Below, piece after piece: positions 1-9,300 of a DNA stretch of 64,000 nucleotides. Origin of the DNA: Vibrio sp. 10N.286.49.B3 (GTDB taxonomy: Bacteria > Pseudomonadota > Gammaproteobacteria > Enterobacterales > Vibrionaceae); NCBI RefSeq assembly GCF_002873395.1, contig NZ_MCUV01000004.1, positions 1-64,000 on the forward strand, written 5' to 3'. Position numbers and translations under genes: made by a program. The notes beneath the pieces are model-generated. The model was given only the letters and a program-made list of their open reading frames with translations. It searched no databases and was not told where the DNA came from. Position 1 is the stretch's first letter. Every line of letters begins with the position of its first letter.

Positions 1-152
1 TCATCAGTCGCGACATAAATACGCTCAAAGTACCCTAAAACTTGCTCAACAACTCTCGCGATCATCGGTTTACCGCAAATATCGAGTAATGGTTTTCCTG
101 GTAAACGAGAAGATCCAAAACGAGCAGGAATAACAATTCTAATTTTAGACAT
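1..152 (-). CDS. kdsB: CMP-Kdo synthetase (3-deoxy-manno-octulosonate cytidylyltransferase), N-terminal part
   Basis: This is the first 50 or so codons of a cytidylyltransferase that activates Kdo with CTP. It begins at an ATG at 150-152 and runs off the left edge of the window. The visible N-terminus carries the nucleotide-binding motif [14 protein letters not shown] followed by CGKPMI, the KdsB signature. It follows a HAD phosphatase gene by 9 bp on the same strand and is the second kdsB in the window; the full one is at 2758-3489. One copy may serve lipopolysaccharide and the other the capsule, but that is inference. Confidence 0.85.
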   Translation of the reverse strand, partial: MSKIRIVIPARFGSSRLPGKPLLDICGKPMIARVVEQVLGYFERIYVATD

Positions 153-161
153 AAAAAACCT

Positions 162-887
162 TTAATTAATAGATTGGCTATGCTGTTCAATTACAGCAAA
201 CATTTCATCGGGGTGGTCAATAGTATAATTAGCTAAAGATGAAGTCGTTTCTGCCTGATAAGATACCCATACCGATGCAATATCACTATTTGCAGCACCA
301 ATAATATCGCACTCATAAGAGTCACCAATATGAATAACTTCACTGGCTTGTACTTTTGCTAAGTTAAGTGCCTTAGTAAAAATAGATTGAGCAGGCTTCT
401 CTTCTGGCTCATCACCTCCCACAATAATATGATCGGCATATTGGCTCATTGCAACAGCTTTTAATTTAGGATGCTGTGAAAACCCAGGGCCATTAGTAAT
501 AACAACAAGGGTATATTTTTCTCTAAGTGCAACAAGCTTATCTTCAACGCCAGCAAAAAAGTCAAAGTGATCCATTCTTGACTGATCAAAAGTAACCTGT
601 AAGGCGAGAGCTTCCTCTTTGCTGATCAATACATCCTGCTCTCTAGCAATTAGGATAATAAGATGTGTTCGATACTCTAATTCATCATTTAATAGCGTTA
701 GTAACTCAGGATAATCTGCATGAAGCCGTTTATAAAAACCATCGGTATAACGCTGTACAAAAAGGTTAGAGTCCATCATTGGGTAATGACGTTCAATCGA
801 TTCTGTTAACGCCTCACTTGCTTTTCGGTTTGAATAACTTGTATCGCAAAGTGTTTCATCCATATCAAAAAATATAGCTTTTAACAT
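162..887 (-). CDS. HAD-superfamily hydrolase (sugar-phosphate phosphatase candidate)
   Basis: A 241-residue haloacid-dehalogenase-type hydrolase. The catalytic nucleophile motif DMDET lies at residues 8-12, the threonine motif reads VVITNG, and the acidic metal motif is HIGDSYECD near the C-terminus. The size and helical cap resemble YjjG/NANP-type phosphatases rather than the small KdsC-type Kdo-8-phosphatase. I chose the ATG at 887 because an upstream extension adds 13 residues with no family similarity and overlaps the kdsA terminator. It sits between kdsA and a kdsB, so dephosphorylation of Kdo-8-phosphate or a related ulosonate phosphate is a reasonable guess. The substrate is not proven by sequence. 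Confidence 0.8.
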   Translation of the reverse strand: MLKAIFFDMDETLCDTSYSNRKASEALTESIERHYPMMDSNLFVQRYTDGFYKRLHADYPELLTLLNDELEYRTHLIILIAREQDVLISKEEALALQVTFDQSRMDHFDFFAGVEDKLVALREKYTLVVITNGPGFSQHPKLKAVAMSQYADHIIVGGDEPEEKPAQSIFTKALNLAKVQASEVIHIGDSYECDIIGAANSDIASVWVSYQAETTSSLANYTIDHPDEMFAVIEQHSQSIN

Positions 888-915
888 CTGTATACCTATT
901 GCAAAAATCAGATAA

Positions 916-944
916 AAATAAAGCAACCATCGGTTGCTTTATTT
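916..944 (-). terminator. Rho-independent terminator after kdsA
   Basis: A perfect 13-bp inverted repeat (916-928 with 932-944) has a 3-base loop. Read on the minus strand, it is followed by the T-rich stretch TTTATTTTTATC. It lies 42 bp after the kdsA stop and just before the HAD gene, so it should end the aldolase-to-kdsA transcription unit, at least partly. Confidence 0.75.
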
Positions 945-985
945 GATTATATTCCATCTTTATTACACGGAATCTAATAACTATC

Positions 986-1783
986 CTATGACAGGCTATC
1001 TTCTAGATATGGACGACCTTTAACAGCTTCATTGATTTCAACTAGCACCGTTAGCATCTCTTCCATCTTATCTAATGGAATCATATTTGGTCCATCACAT
1101 AAAGCATTGTTAGGATCTGGATGGGTTTCCATAAAGATACCATCCACGCCCACAGCAACCGCTGCACGAGCAATAGGCGGAACATAAATACGGTTACCAC
1201 CAGTAGAACCATTTAGCGTTCCTGGCATTTGCACACTGTGTGTAGCATCGATAATAACCTTACATCCAGTTTCACGCATAATTGCTAAACCAGGCATATA
1301 GTTAATTAAAGCCCCAAAACCAAAGCTCGTACCACGATCGCATACCCAAATATCATCATTTCCAACAGCACGGCACTTTTCAACAACAGGCATCATGTCA
1401 TGAGGTGACATCCACTGCCCTTTCTTGATGTTAACCGGCTTACCTAAAGCAGCAACGCGTTGAATAAATTCTGTTTGACGAACTAAGAAAGCAGGCGTTT
1501 GCAGAACATCTACAACCGATGCAACTTCATCAAGTGGTGTTGTATCATGAACATCCGTTAATACTTTTACGCCTAGCTCTTTTTTTGCTTTTTCTAGAAT
1601 ACGTAGACCTTCATCGATACCAGGGCCAGTGAAAGCTGAAGCACTAGAGCGGTTTGCTTTTGTAAAAGATGACTTAGCAATATATTCAATGCCAAGTTTA
1701 TTCGTAATTTCTTGTAACTTCCCAAACGTATCTAGTACCAAACCTTCTGACTCGATAACACATGGACCTGCGATTAAAAACAT
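986..1783 (-). CDS. kdsA: Kdo-8-phosphate synthase, metal-dependent (cysteine) type
   Basis: A 265-residue TIM-barrel enzyme that condenses phosphoenolpyruvate with arabinose-5-phosphate to give Kdo-8-phosphate. Recognisable stretches are KSSFTKANRSS, TDVHDT, NIKKGQWMSP, CDRGTSFG, DATHSVQ and ETHPDP. The N-terminus reads AGPCVIES, with a cysteine where the E. coli enzyme has asparagine. That residue marks the metal-dependent class known from Aquifex. The protein is about 20 residues shorter than E. coli KdsA at its N-terminus, starting right at the first strand. KpsF (10975-11967) makes its arabinose-5-phosphate substrate, and kdsB genes lie on both sides. Confidence 0.92.
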   Translation of the reverse strand: MFLIAGPCVIESEGLVLDTFGKLQEITNKLGIEYIAKSSFTKANRSSASAFTGPGIDEGLRILEKAKKELGVKVLTDVHDTTPLDEVASVVDVLQTPAFLVRQTEFIQRVAALGKPVNIKKGQWMSPHDMMPVVEKCRAVGNDDIWVCDRGTSFGFGALINYMPGLAIMRETGCKVIIDATHSVQMPGTLNGSTGGNRIYVPPIARAAVAVGVDGIFMETHPDPNNALCDGPNMIPLDKMEEMLTVLVEINEAVKGRPYLEDSLS

Positions 1784-1902
1784 ATTTCTTCCTGTTCCTT
1801 ACAAAAGGTAATGAGTAAAATTATAATTTCTACTATTAAAGTAATAACAAATATTTGACTTTAAATCCTAGAAACCTCAACAAACGCAGCTATGAATAAT
1901 AT

Positions 1903-2667
1903 TTAACAGTCAGACTCCCCTTTAAAAGGATATAAATTTTTATATTTCATCATCATTTTTTTAGCTTTTTTTGTTCTATTTCTCATCCATGATTTATTAT
2001 TTAAAGGCCTAGGTAGTGCAGGAATACCTGCTGCTATATGTCGAGAAGGCACATCTTTAGTCACTACTGAGCCTAAAGCAATAATACTGCAAGCTCCAAT
2101 ACGAACATCTTTAAGAATGCTAACTCCATAACCAACCCAAGTATAAGGCTCTATAATAACAGATTTTTTAGGTTCATTTATTTGCACCATAGATTCCATA
2201 TCAACAATAGGATGTCCATCAGCTCCACGAATGATAACATTTTCAGCTAACATGCAGTCATCACCAATTATAATAGAAGCAGCAAAACCAGTTGTTGATC
2301 CACCTAGGTTCCATGTATTATTTGAGGTAGTTGTAACTCCATTGCCTACCACTATAGAACCTTCACTTCTATTAGCTAAAATTGAAGTACTTTTAAGATC
2401 ACAATTATCACCAATATAAACAGTAATATTGGATTGCTTTATTGATATAGATGTTTTTTTTAATTTTACATTTTCACCAATATAGATTTTAGTATTATTA
2501 ACCCCTTCCCTAATTTTAATAATTAAACCAGGTAATGATTTTGTTTTAGTGTAGATTAAATTATTAAGTTTGAAATTTAATTTTTCTGAGTAATCCATAT
2601 AATTACGTTCTGACAAATCAAAGCCATCTATTATTTTCAAGGATTCTGATTTGGTTATTTGATCCAT
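1903..2667 (-). CDS. Hexapeptide-repeat O-acyltransferase
   Basis: A 254-residue left-handed beta-helix acyltransferase of the XAT/CysE-like group, expected to acetylate a sugar hydroxyl using acetyl-CoA. Imperfect hexapeptide turns run from about residue 57 to 215 (for example VYIGDNC, IIIGDDCML, VGYGVSI, IALGSVVTKDVP). They end in the usual AGIPA motif, followed by a basic tail. A histidine in GADGHPI fits the catalytic position. It lies between kdsB and kdsA in an AT-rich block, so acetylation of the capsule or its Kdo-type sugar is likely. The acceptor cannot be read from the sequence. Confidence 0.8.
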   Translation of the reverse strand: MDQITKSESLKIIDGFDLSERNYMDYSEKLNFKLNNLIYTKTKSLPGLIIKIREGVNNTKIYIGENVKLKKTSISIKQSNITVYIGDNCDLKSTSILANRSEGSIVVGNGVTTTSNNTWNLGGSTTGFAASIIIGDDCMLAENVIIRGADGHPIVDMESMVQINEPKKSVIIEPYTWVGYGVSILKDVRIGACSIIALGSVVTKDVPSRHIAAGIPALPRPLNNKSWMRNRTKKAKKMMMKYKNLYPFKGESDC

Positions 2668-2757
2668 TGAGTTAAACCTTAAGTCATAATAATTTGAAAT
2701 GAAATACTTACTATTTAGTTGTTTGATTTATGCAACTTAAAAATAGCATCATTACCA

Positions 2758-3489
2758 CTAGGACAACTTATCAATAACCCTCTGAACATCATGTGGAACA
2801 TCTACTGCTAAAGAGCCAGAGTCAACTTCGACCATATCAACTAAATAATCAGATTCTAAAAATCTTAAAATTTCAATGTCTTCTACCTGCTCATGCTTTG
2901 TTTTTTCTTTATTTTGATAGAAAAAATTTAGCTGTTCTCTTGAGAAGGCATAAATACATACTTGCTTATAACCAAAATGATATTTCCCAGCTTTAGTCAA
3001 AGGTATACCTGATCTACTCATATAAAGTAATCTGCCAGATTGACTGAATGTAACTTTTGGCACAGTATATGAAAAGAACTCGGCCTCTGATGCTATAGGG
3101 CACATAGCGTTAGTAACATTGCCTGTTTTTAAAAATGCTTTAATAACTGTATTAATATCATCAGGGTTAATTAAAGGCTCATCTCCTTGGACATTAACAA
3201 TAAAATCACAATTAAGCTGCAAATTTGCTTCTGCTAAACGATCTGTTCCTGTCAGACACTCAGCACTAGTCATTATAACTTGCCCACCAAAAATTTTAAC
3301 TGCATCCTTTATACGTTCATCATCTGTTGCAACATAAACTTTATCACAGCCAACCGCTTCACAACATCGCTCCCAAACATGTTGAATCATAGGTTTTCCG
3401 CAAATATCAACAAGAGGTTTTCCAGGAAAACGACTTGAAGAAAAGCGAGCTGGGATGACTACAGAATAAGTCAATTTGTTATTAATCAC
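2758..3489 (-). CDS. kdsB: CMP-Kdo synthetase, second copy
   Basis: A complete 243-residue cytidylyltransferase making CMP-Kdo from CTP and Kdo. The CTP-binding loop PARFSSSRFPGKP is at residues 13-25, CGKPMI follows, and NVQGDEPL at 99-106 carries the metal-binding aspartate. Length and motifs match KdsB and the capsule paralogue KpsU. Its start overlaps the stop of the HAD gene at 3486-3489 by 4 bp, which suggests translational coupling. Two kdsB genes within 3.5 kb suggest that the capsule operon carries its own CMP-sugar supply. A related ulosonic acid as substrate remains possible. Confidence 0.88.
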   Translation of the reverse strand: MINNKLTYSVVIPARFSSSRFPGKPLVDICGKPMIQHVWERCCEAVGCDKVYVATDDERIKDAVKIFGGQVIMTSAECLTGTDRLAEANLQLNCDFIVNVQGDEPLINPDDINTVIKAFLKTGNVTNAMCPIASEAEFFSYTVPKVTFSQSGRLLYMSRSGIPLTKAGKYHFGYKQVCIYAFSREQLNFFYQNKEKTKHEQVEDIEILRFLESDYLVDMVEVDSGSLAVDVPHDVQRVIDKLS

Positions 3490-4142
3490 TGATGTACCTC
3501 ATTAAAATCATCTATTATTTGAAATTGATATGTGAGCTGTAAATCAATAACTTTATTCCTAACATTTGAATAAGGTAAGTATCCAATAAATTCAATTTCA
3601 TTTATTTTTGAAGCTTCAAAATCAGATACAGCATCTCCAAACATAACAGCGTTAGTTGTTTTTTCAGCCTCTAAAATAGACCGTACCAAATCATTTTTAG
3701 GTGTTGGCGACCCATATATTTCTTTAAAGTATAGATCTAGTCCTCTTTGTACAAAGATGTCCCTCAACTCTTGTTGCTCAGAGCCACTTGCTACATATTT
3801 ATTCCCATTCAACGAGCTAATTAATGATATAAAACCAGGTGTAACATCTGCATTTAAATATAACTCTTTACATTGGGATGAAAATAAAGATAGTAATTTA
3901 CTTTTAAGCGTATCTTTATTTTCTTCCACTGGTAAAAAGTCATTAAAAAACACATCTACATGATGAAATCGTGATCTACCAAAATTATTCGAAAAATAAT
4001 TAACACATTGATTAATTTCTTCATCTTTAAAAGAAAGAGCACGAAGTGCTCTTTCCATTGCGTCAATTTTCAATTGGTTTGAATTTAAAATAACACCATC
4101 ACAATCAAAAATATAAACATCATAATTATGAATGGATTGCAT
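3486..4142 (-). CDS. HAD-superfamily phosphatase
   Basis: A 218-residue HAD hydrolase with the nucleophile motif DCDGV at residues 13-17, a serine/glycine loop (VASGSEQQ) and the late acidic motif GDAVSD at 169-174. It resembles beta-phosphoglucomutase/phosphatase-like HADs acting on small sugar phosphates. It overlaps the upstream aldolase by 17 bp and the downstream kdsB by 4 bp. Aldolase, phosphatase and CMP-transferase are therefore probably made together. By context it may dephosphorylate the product of the aldolase or of KdsA before activation; this is inference. Confidence 0.75.
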   Translation of the reverse strand: MQSIHNYDVYIFDCDGVILNSNQLKIDAMERALRALSFKDEEINQCVNYFSNNFGRSRFHHVDVFFNDFLPVEENKDTLKSKLLSLFSSQCKELYLNADVTPGFISLISSLNGNKYVASGSEQQELRDIFVQRGLDLYFKEIYGSPTPKNDLVRSILEAEKTTNAVMFGDAVSDFEASKINEIEFIGYLPYSNVRNKVIDLQLTYQFQIIDDFNEVHQ

Positions 4143-5742
4143 AAATAGAGCCTTTTGTTATTGGGTAAGAGGTTGGTGTTAAAGAAACAATAGATTGTGC
4201 TTTTGATAAATTTCCGTATTGAGCAATGATATCTAACATTTCAGTTTGTCGACGATCACCTTTATCATAGCCATCAAACCCAACTAAATTAATTTTACTT
4301 GGGTTTGCCATAACCAACAAACCAAACAAATAAGCGCTAGTTAAATCATAAGGTGCATTTATCAATTCATCTTCAACTGAAAAATGATTGCAATTGCTAT
4401 TAAATCCTACATCAAGAATTGTTAAATCTTTAATTACATTGATTTCTTCACTACTAAACCGATGCTTAGGTAAAATAACAGGTACCTGAATATCTTTATA
4501 TAATACAGATTCAGATAGGAACTTAGCATTATGTGAAACAACAACATAATCCATCAAAGCTTCATCTAAATGCTTATTTAAATTAACCGATATAACAATT
4601 GGTTTCTTTTCTTTTATATATAACTCAATTGCATTTTTGTAGCGCTCGCAACTACTACCATTTGCCACAACTAATACTTCTTCACCTACAAACTTATTCA
4701 CTAAATCTGTTGTTCCACCAATATCTTTTGTCGATGATGTAAAGCTCAATGCTGTTTCAAGTACCGAACCATTATACGAAGTGGTTCCTTCAAGGTTATT
4801 TAAATAACCAATCGCACCTACGATTTCTTCAGTGCCATAGTGTTTATTTGATAATAAATTTTGAATATAGGTTGGGTGTACATCATTTTGTGCACCTAGA
4901 AAGTACAGTAAGTTGCTTCCCCAACCATAATTTTTTTGCATTGACTCAAAATGACGAATGACAAGATCGTAGACTGGTTTGGCATTATATTTATTGCAAC
5001 CTTGTTTTTCTATCACTGCCAATAGGTTTTCAGTTTGAGTATTACCTGCGCCACGTCCCATACCAGTAATAGTTGTATCTAACCAAGTCACACCTGCTTT
5101 TGATGCAGCTAATGTATTATCAAGCCCTTTTCCCATGTTATTATGAGTATGGATTCCTAAATCGCCCTCCCACTCTTGACGTAATGCTGCAACAATGCGT
5201 TCAACTTCTGTACTATCCATATTACCTAAAGAATCAGCAAAATAGAGCGTATCTAAAACTTCCCACTCTTTAGCTTGTCTAGCCTTATCTGCAATAACTT
5301 CATTAGGCTTTCCACCTGCTTGCATAAGATTATAACCAACAAGATAACCCATCGATTTTAATTTTTTCACAATAGGTCCAGAGTGTTCAACTTCAGTGAA
5401 GTGAGCAGCAACACGAACGAGACTAATCTTACTTTCGACTGCAGGAATAAATAACGCATCAATTGCTGCTTCTACACCTAAAGGTGAAGATAAAATTGTT
5501 TTAGCATCAACCATTACTCCATATATTGGACCATCAGGTAAGTTTAATGTTCTCAGGTGCTTTTCTGTTGTATAAGCATACGCACCTAAAAAGCCGACTT
5601 GAGGGAAATTCCGTAAGCCTAACTCTACATAATCAATATTTGCCTCCATCACTGAGGCTAAATAAGCCTCAACAACTTCAGGAGCAAAGTCCCAATTATT
5701 GTAGTAGCCACCATCTCGTAAAGTACAATCTAAAATTTTCAT
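4126..5742 (-). CDS. HMGL-family aldolase fused to a GT42/DUF115-like Rossmann domain
   Basis: A 538-residue two-part protein. Residues 1-270 form a DRE-TIM metallolyase of the HMG-CoA lyase / 4-hydroxy-2-oxovalerate aldolase group. It has the metal/substrate motif DCTLRDGG at 5-12, HTHNNMG at 198-204 and a glycine-rich GMGRGAGNTQTE at 228-239. Residues about 350-505 look like a second, nucleotide-binding domain. VLVVANGSS at 356-364, TSAYLFGLLVMA at 468-479 and INLVGFDGYD at 484-493 recall the layout of CstII-type GT42 sialyltransferases or DUF115 proteins. I chose the ATG at 5742; the 21 upstream residues look like read-through. The aldolase may join pyruvate to an aldehyde to form an unusual ulosonic acid. 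Function is inferred. Confidence 0.7.
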   Translation of the reverse strand: MKILDCTLRDGGYYNNWDFAPEVVEAYLASVMEANIDYVELGLRNFPQVGFLGAYAYTTEKHLRTLNLPDGPIYGVMVDAKTILSSPLGVEAAIDALFIPAVESKISLVRVAAHFTEVEHSGPIVKKLKSMGYLVGYNLMQAGGKPNEVIADKARQAKEWEVLDTLYFADSLGNMDSTEVERIVAALRQEWEGDLGIHTHNNMGKGLDNTLAASKAGVTWLDTTITGMGRGAGNTQTENLLAVIEKQGCNKYNAKPVYDLVIRHFESMQKNYGWGSNLLYFLGAQNDVHPTYIQNLLSNKHYGTEEIVGAIGYLNNLEGTTSYNGSVLETALSFTSSTKDIGGTTDLVNKFVGEEVLVVANGSSCERYKNAIELYIKEKKPIVISVNLNKHLDEALMDYVVVSHNAKFLSESVLYKDIQVPVILPKHRFSSEEINVIKDLTILDVGFNSNCNHFSVEDELINAPYDLTSAYLFGLLVMANPSKINLVGFDGYDKGDRRQTEMLDIIAQYGNLSKAQSIVSLTPTSYPITKGSIYAIHS

Positions 5743-6315
5743 ATAAGCACACTTTAATATTAAAAAAACAATTATCTCACAATGAAGATAAAATGAAGTA
5801 AACATGTTTTTAAATACATAGCAAAATATAATGACACATACTCTACAGGAGTATCAAAAAACTTATTCAGAAGATACGACCAAATAAAAAACAGATTATA
5901 AATCAACTTCAACCATCATCAAAAAACTTCTTTATATTGCTTATTAAAACAACAGCAAAGTAATATCTAGCACTTCAAGCCCCTGATATTAAAACTAAAT
6001 ATTTACAATAAACCTAAAAATAAGCACAGTAGCTTTAAATTAATATTCATCCTTACATTCACTCAGTAATAATACGTATCTTCATGACTTAAAACACATA
6101 GACAGTACGGCATATGAGTTAATGATGATTTCCGTTATATTATATATAACCAACCATAGATAAATAATCTTTCACTTTCACTTTCACTTTCACTTTCAAA
6201 GTGAAAATTAATATTGAATAGTGAGCACCTGAAGTTAATAAACATCATTTATAGAATGCAAATTATCAACGAAGTGCGCACATAAAAGTGATGTTACCTA
6301 GTCAAGTTTAATGCA
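5743..6315. other. Intergenic region between the kpsC-like gene and the aldolase gene
   Basis: This 573-bp, very AT-rich gap has no convincing gene on either strand. It holds a hexanucleotide microsatellite with an overlapping palindrome (6169-6206) that could stop transcription from the kps operon. The promoter for the aldolase-to-kdsA unit is presumably in the half nearer 5742, but no clear -35/-10 pair stands out. Confidence 0.5.
6169..6206. repeat. (CTTTCA)5 microsatellite with overlapping palindrome
   Basis: Five perfect CTTTCA units run from 6169 to 6198. The last one and a half units pair with AAAGTGAAA at 6198-6206, giving a 9-bp palindrome around position 6197. On the minus strand it lies about 110 bp after the stop of the megaprotein gene and about 430 bp before the aldolase gene. 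It may act as a weak transcription barrier, or as a length-variable spacer formed by slipped-strand replication. Confidence 0.75.
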
Positions 6316-9300
6316 TCACCTTGTCGCTAAATTAATAACTGGATATTCTGGCTTATTTTCTATAATCCATTCAATGCAATCGTCAATTTCGCATCGTTGA
6401 TGTGTTTCTGGATGAAAAAACATTGTGTAATTAAAGTAAAATCCTGCGAACAAAGATTCTATAGATATATCTCGTCTCGGGTTATCCATTTTTACCATAT
6501 CATGGGTAAGTCCCCACCCAGAGTAAAAAGGAACACCGAAGCAACGTACTGACTTTTTAGCTAATAAAGCTTCAAAACCAACACCACTTGTCATAACATA
6601 GACTTCATCTACTTGTTTAATTAGTGAAATCACATTACATTGCTGATCGATAATAGTTAATTTATCGTTGCTTAAAAGGTGGCTAATTGCATTCAAATTC
6701 CCTCCTTTTGCACCAGCGACGGTTTCAGGGTGCAACTTTAATATCACCTCACTATCAGTTTGAGATAAAGCAAATTCAACCATATCAGTAAATGAGTAAC
6801 TTTCACATTGACCATAAATTATTGAGTTATCATTTTCAGTTTGATCTATAACTAATATTCTATGACTGGTTTTTTTTCTTTCCAAGATAATATCTGGTGA
6901 ATTATTATATTTCGTAATATTATTATCAACTATCTTATCTATCATTCTTTTTGCATGAACAATTTTATCAATAGATAATATTTCCTGACTAGAATTAAGA
7001 ATACTCTCTATTCTAGATGGGCTGGTCGTATCATAAAAAATACCGATATCATCAAGTATTAATGAAAAATTAAATTTTTTGTCACTTGGTAAATTCATCG
7101 ATGAAATAAAACCATATTCAACCAATATATAATCACCATTATAATTTAAAGCATGGTTTTTTGCTGCAATACCTGTAGGTGAGCGACCAAACCCTAATAT
7201 ACAAGGTTTAAAGTCCATTTCTGACTTTAGGTTTTTTAAATGATTATCTAGTAATGCAGGGCTTATAAACTCTGCATTGTTACTGTTAAAATCATATTGT
7301 TGTAAAACTTTAGAAGTACATATTAATGGGTTTGAACCGTTGATTTTTTCAATTGAAAATTCATTATTTGCTTCAGTACAACTATGAGTACTTATTGTGT
7401 TAATATTATTTCCTATTCGTTTTTCTAATGACTCTTTTTTCATTAAAAATGATTGAGGGGTAATTATATCACTTCCTGGTTTAAAACAAATTTCATCAAA
7501 TATTTTTTTCTCATTAGACCAATTATGACGAATTCCAGCATAGGCACTTGAATCACTACAATGATACACTTCATCAATATCACTCTGTTCGGAAAAAGAT
7601 ACACCATAATAATGATGAGGATGAAGTGGACCTATTAGCTTATACAGTGAATAGCACATCATTAAGCCTGATGTTGGAGGGCAACCTAGTTTTGATTGTA
7701 GTTCATAAAAATGATTTTTATTAAAAAAGCTTAATGAAATGCTTTCATCGACATAACCAAACATCGATTCCCAATCAGGGTATGGTCTATTAATTCTATT
7801 CGAGCCACTGAAAATAATTAATTTTAAATTTGGATCTATGTTATTTTTCACGTATGGGTGAAAAGGCATTCTAACCCATACATCTACTTTTGACCCATAA
7901 TCTTGGCAATGTGGATAATCTGTTGAGTATGAATTAAATCTAATTACTAAACTGGTACTATCAATTAACGAACCTTTCTTCTTACCAATTTCATTTGGAG
8001 CATTTCCTACAATACAAACTGAACCGTTAGCTTTTAAAACAAGTTCTTCAAATTTATTTTGTTCTGATAAAACTTTTGAAAATCCTTTGTCTTCTGAGTC
8101 GGTAATTAAATTTTTGGCTACATTGCTTGCTTTACTTAGCTTGTACCTTAAAGGTAAAAAATTTTTTCCGTTCACATTAGTAGTTAAAGCTTTTTTATAA
8201 AATAAATTTGATTCTGAAATCTTTCCTATTTCACTTAACATTGAAGCATAAAGTAACGATAAATTGCCATATGCTTTAGATTTCTTTTGCTCAGAAGAGC
8301 AAGATGCTAAAACATTTTTTATTTGTTTTAATATATCTTCTGATAAGTTAAAAGCTTCCCACATGAAATAAAAGTAAGCATAGTAGCGATGATTAAACGT
8401 AGGGTCTAATGATAAAGAACGCTTAAAATCATTTGCAGTGCTCATTGTTAACTCACCAAGTTTTAATCTATACTGAGCTCTTAAATAATAAGCTTGAGAT
8501 GTTGCCCCTTGGATAATCATTTTTTCATCTAATAGAGAAATTAATTCTTTATATTCACCTTTAGATGATAATAACAATTCATTTACTTCGAAGTATTCAT
8601 TACTACCTTTAATTAAATTAAGAGTATTTATGTCATCTTCGATGCCTTCATAAATTAATAAATTTCTTAGGCACTGAACAATGTTATCGTACCTATCCGT
8701 TCTAACAAAATCTTTTGAGTTATTTTTACATGAATTATTCGATACCTTTTTCATTCTAATTAGTAACTCAATACATTCCTCTACTGTAATATATTCTTTT
8801 TTATATGGGTCAAAGTATTTAGGGTATAGTATGTAAGCGCCAGCAACCAACTCTTGAATTGACAATTCACGTTTTCTTCTTATGTTACTTTGTCTATCAT
8901 CTGTCAACCCCCAACCAGAATAAAAAGGGCAACCTAAAGTTGTTACTTTTGTCCCTCTTAATAAAGCTTCAAATCCAGCTAAAGATGTTATTGTATAGAC
9001 ATGATCAATTGTAGTAAGTGATTCAGAAAGTGGTATATCACACTCTATAACCTCACAAATATGTTTAAGCTTATTATGAACAGAAATGGCTTTACGCTTA
9101 TTGTTTATAACATCTGGGTGAGGCTTATATAAAATTTGCGAGTCTGGGTTCTCCAATACTGCAATATTAATTAAGTCATTATTTGTTAAATTATCTTCGC
9201 ACCCATACTTTATTGAAGTATTATTTTCAATTTGACCTATAACTAAAACCCTATGTTTTGTTTTTGCTCCATATATATCTTCAATATTAACTGAATTAGA

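Noticed and set aside
6169-6198. CRISPR-like repeat
   Set aside because: The units are 6 bp, contiguous and without spacers, which makes it a microsatellite.
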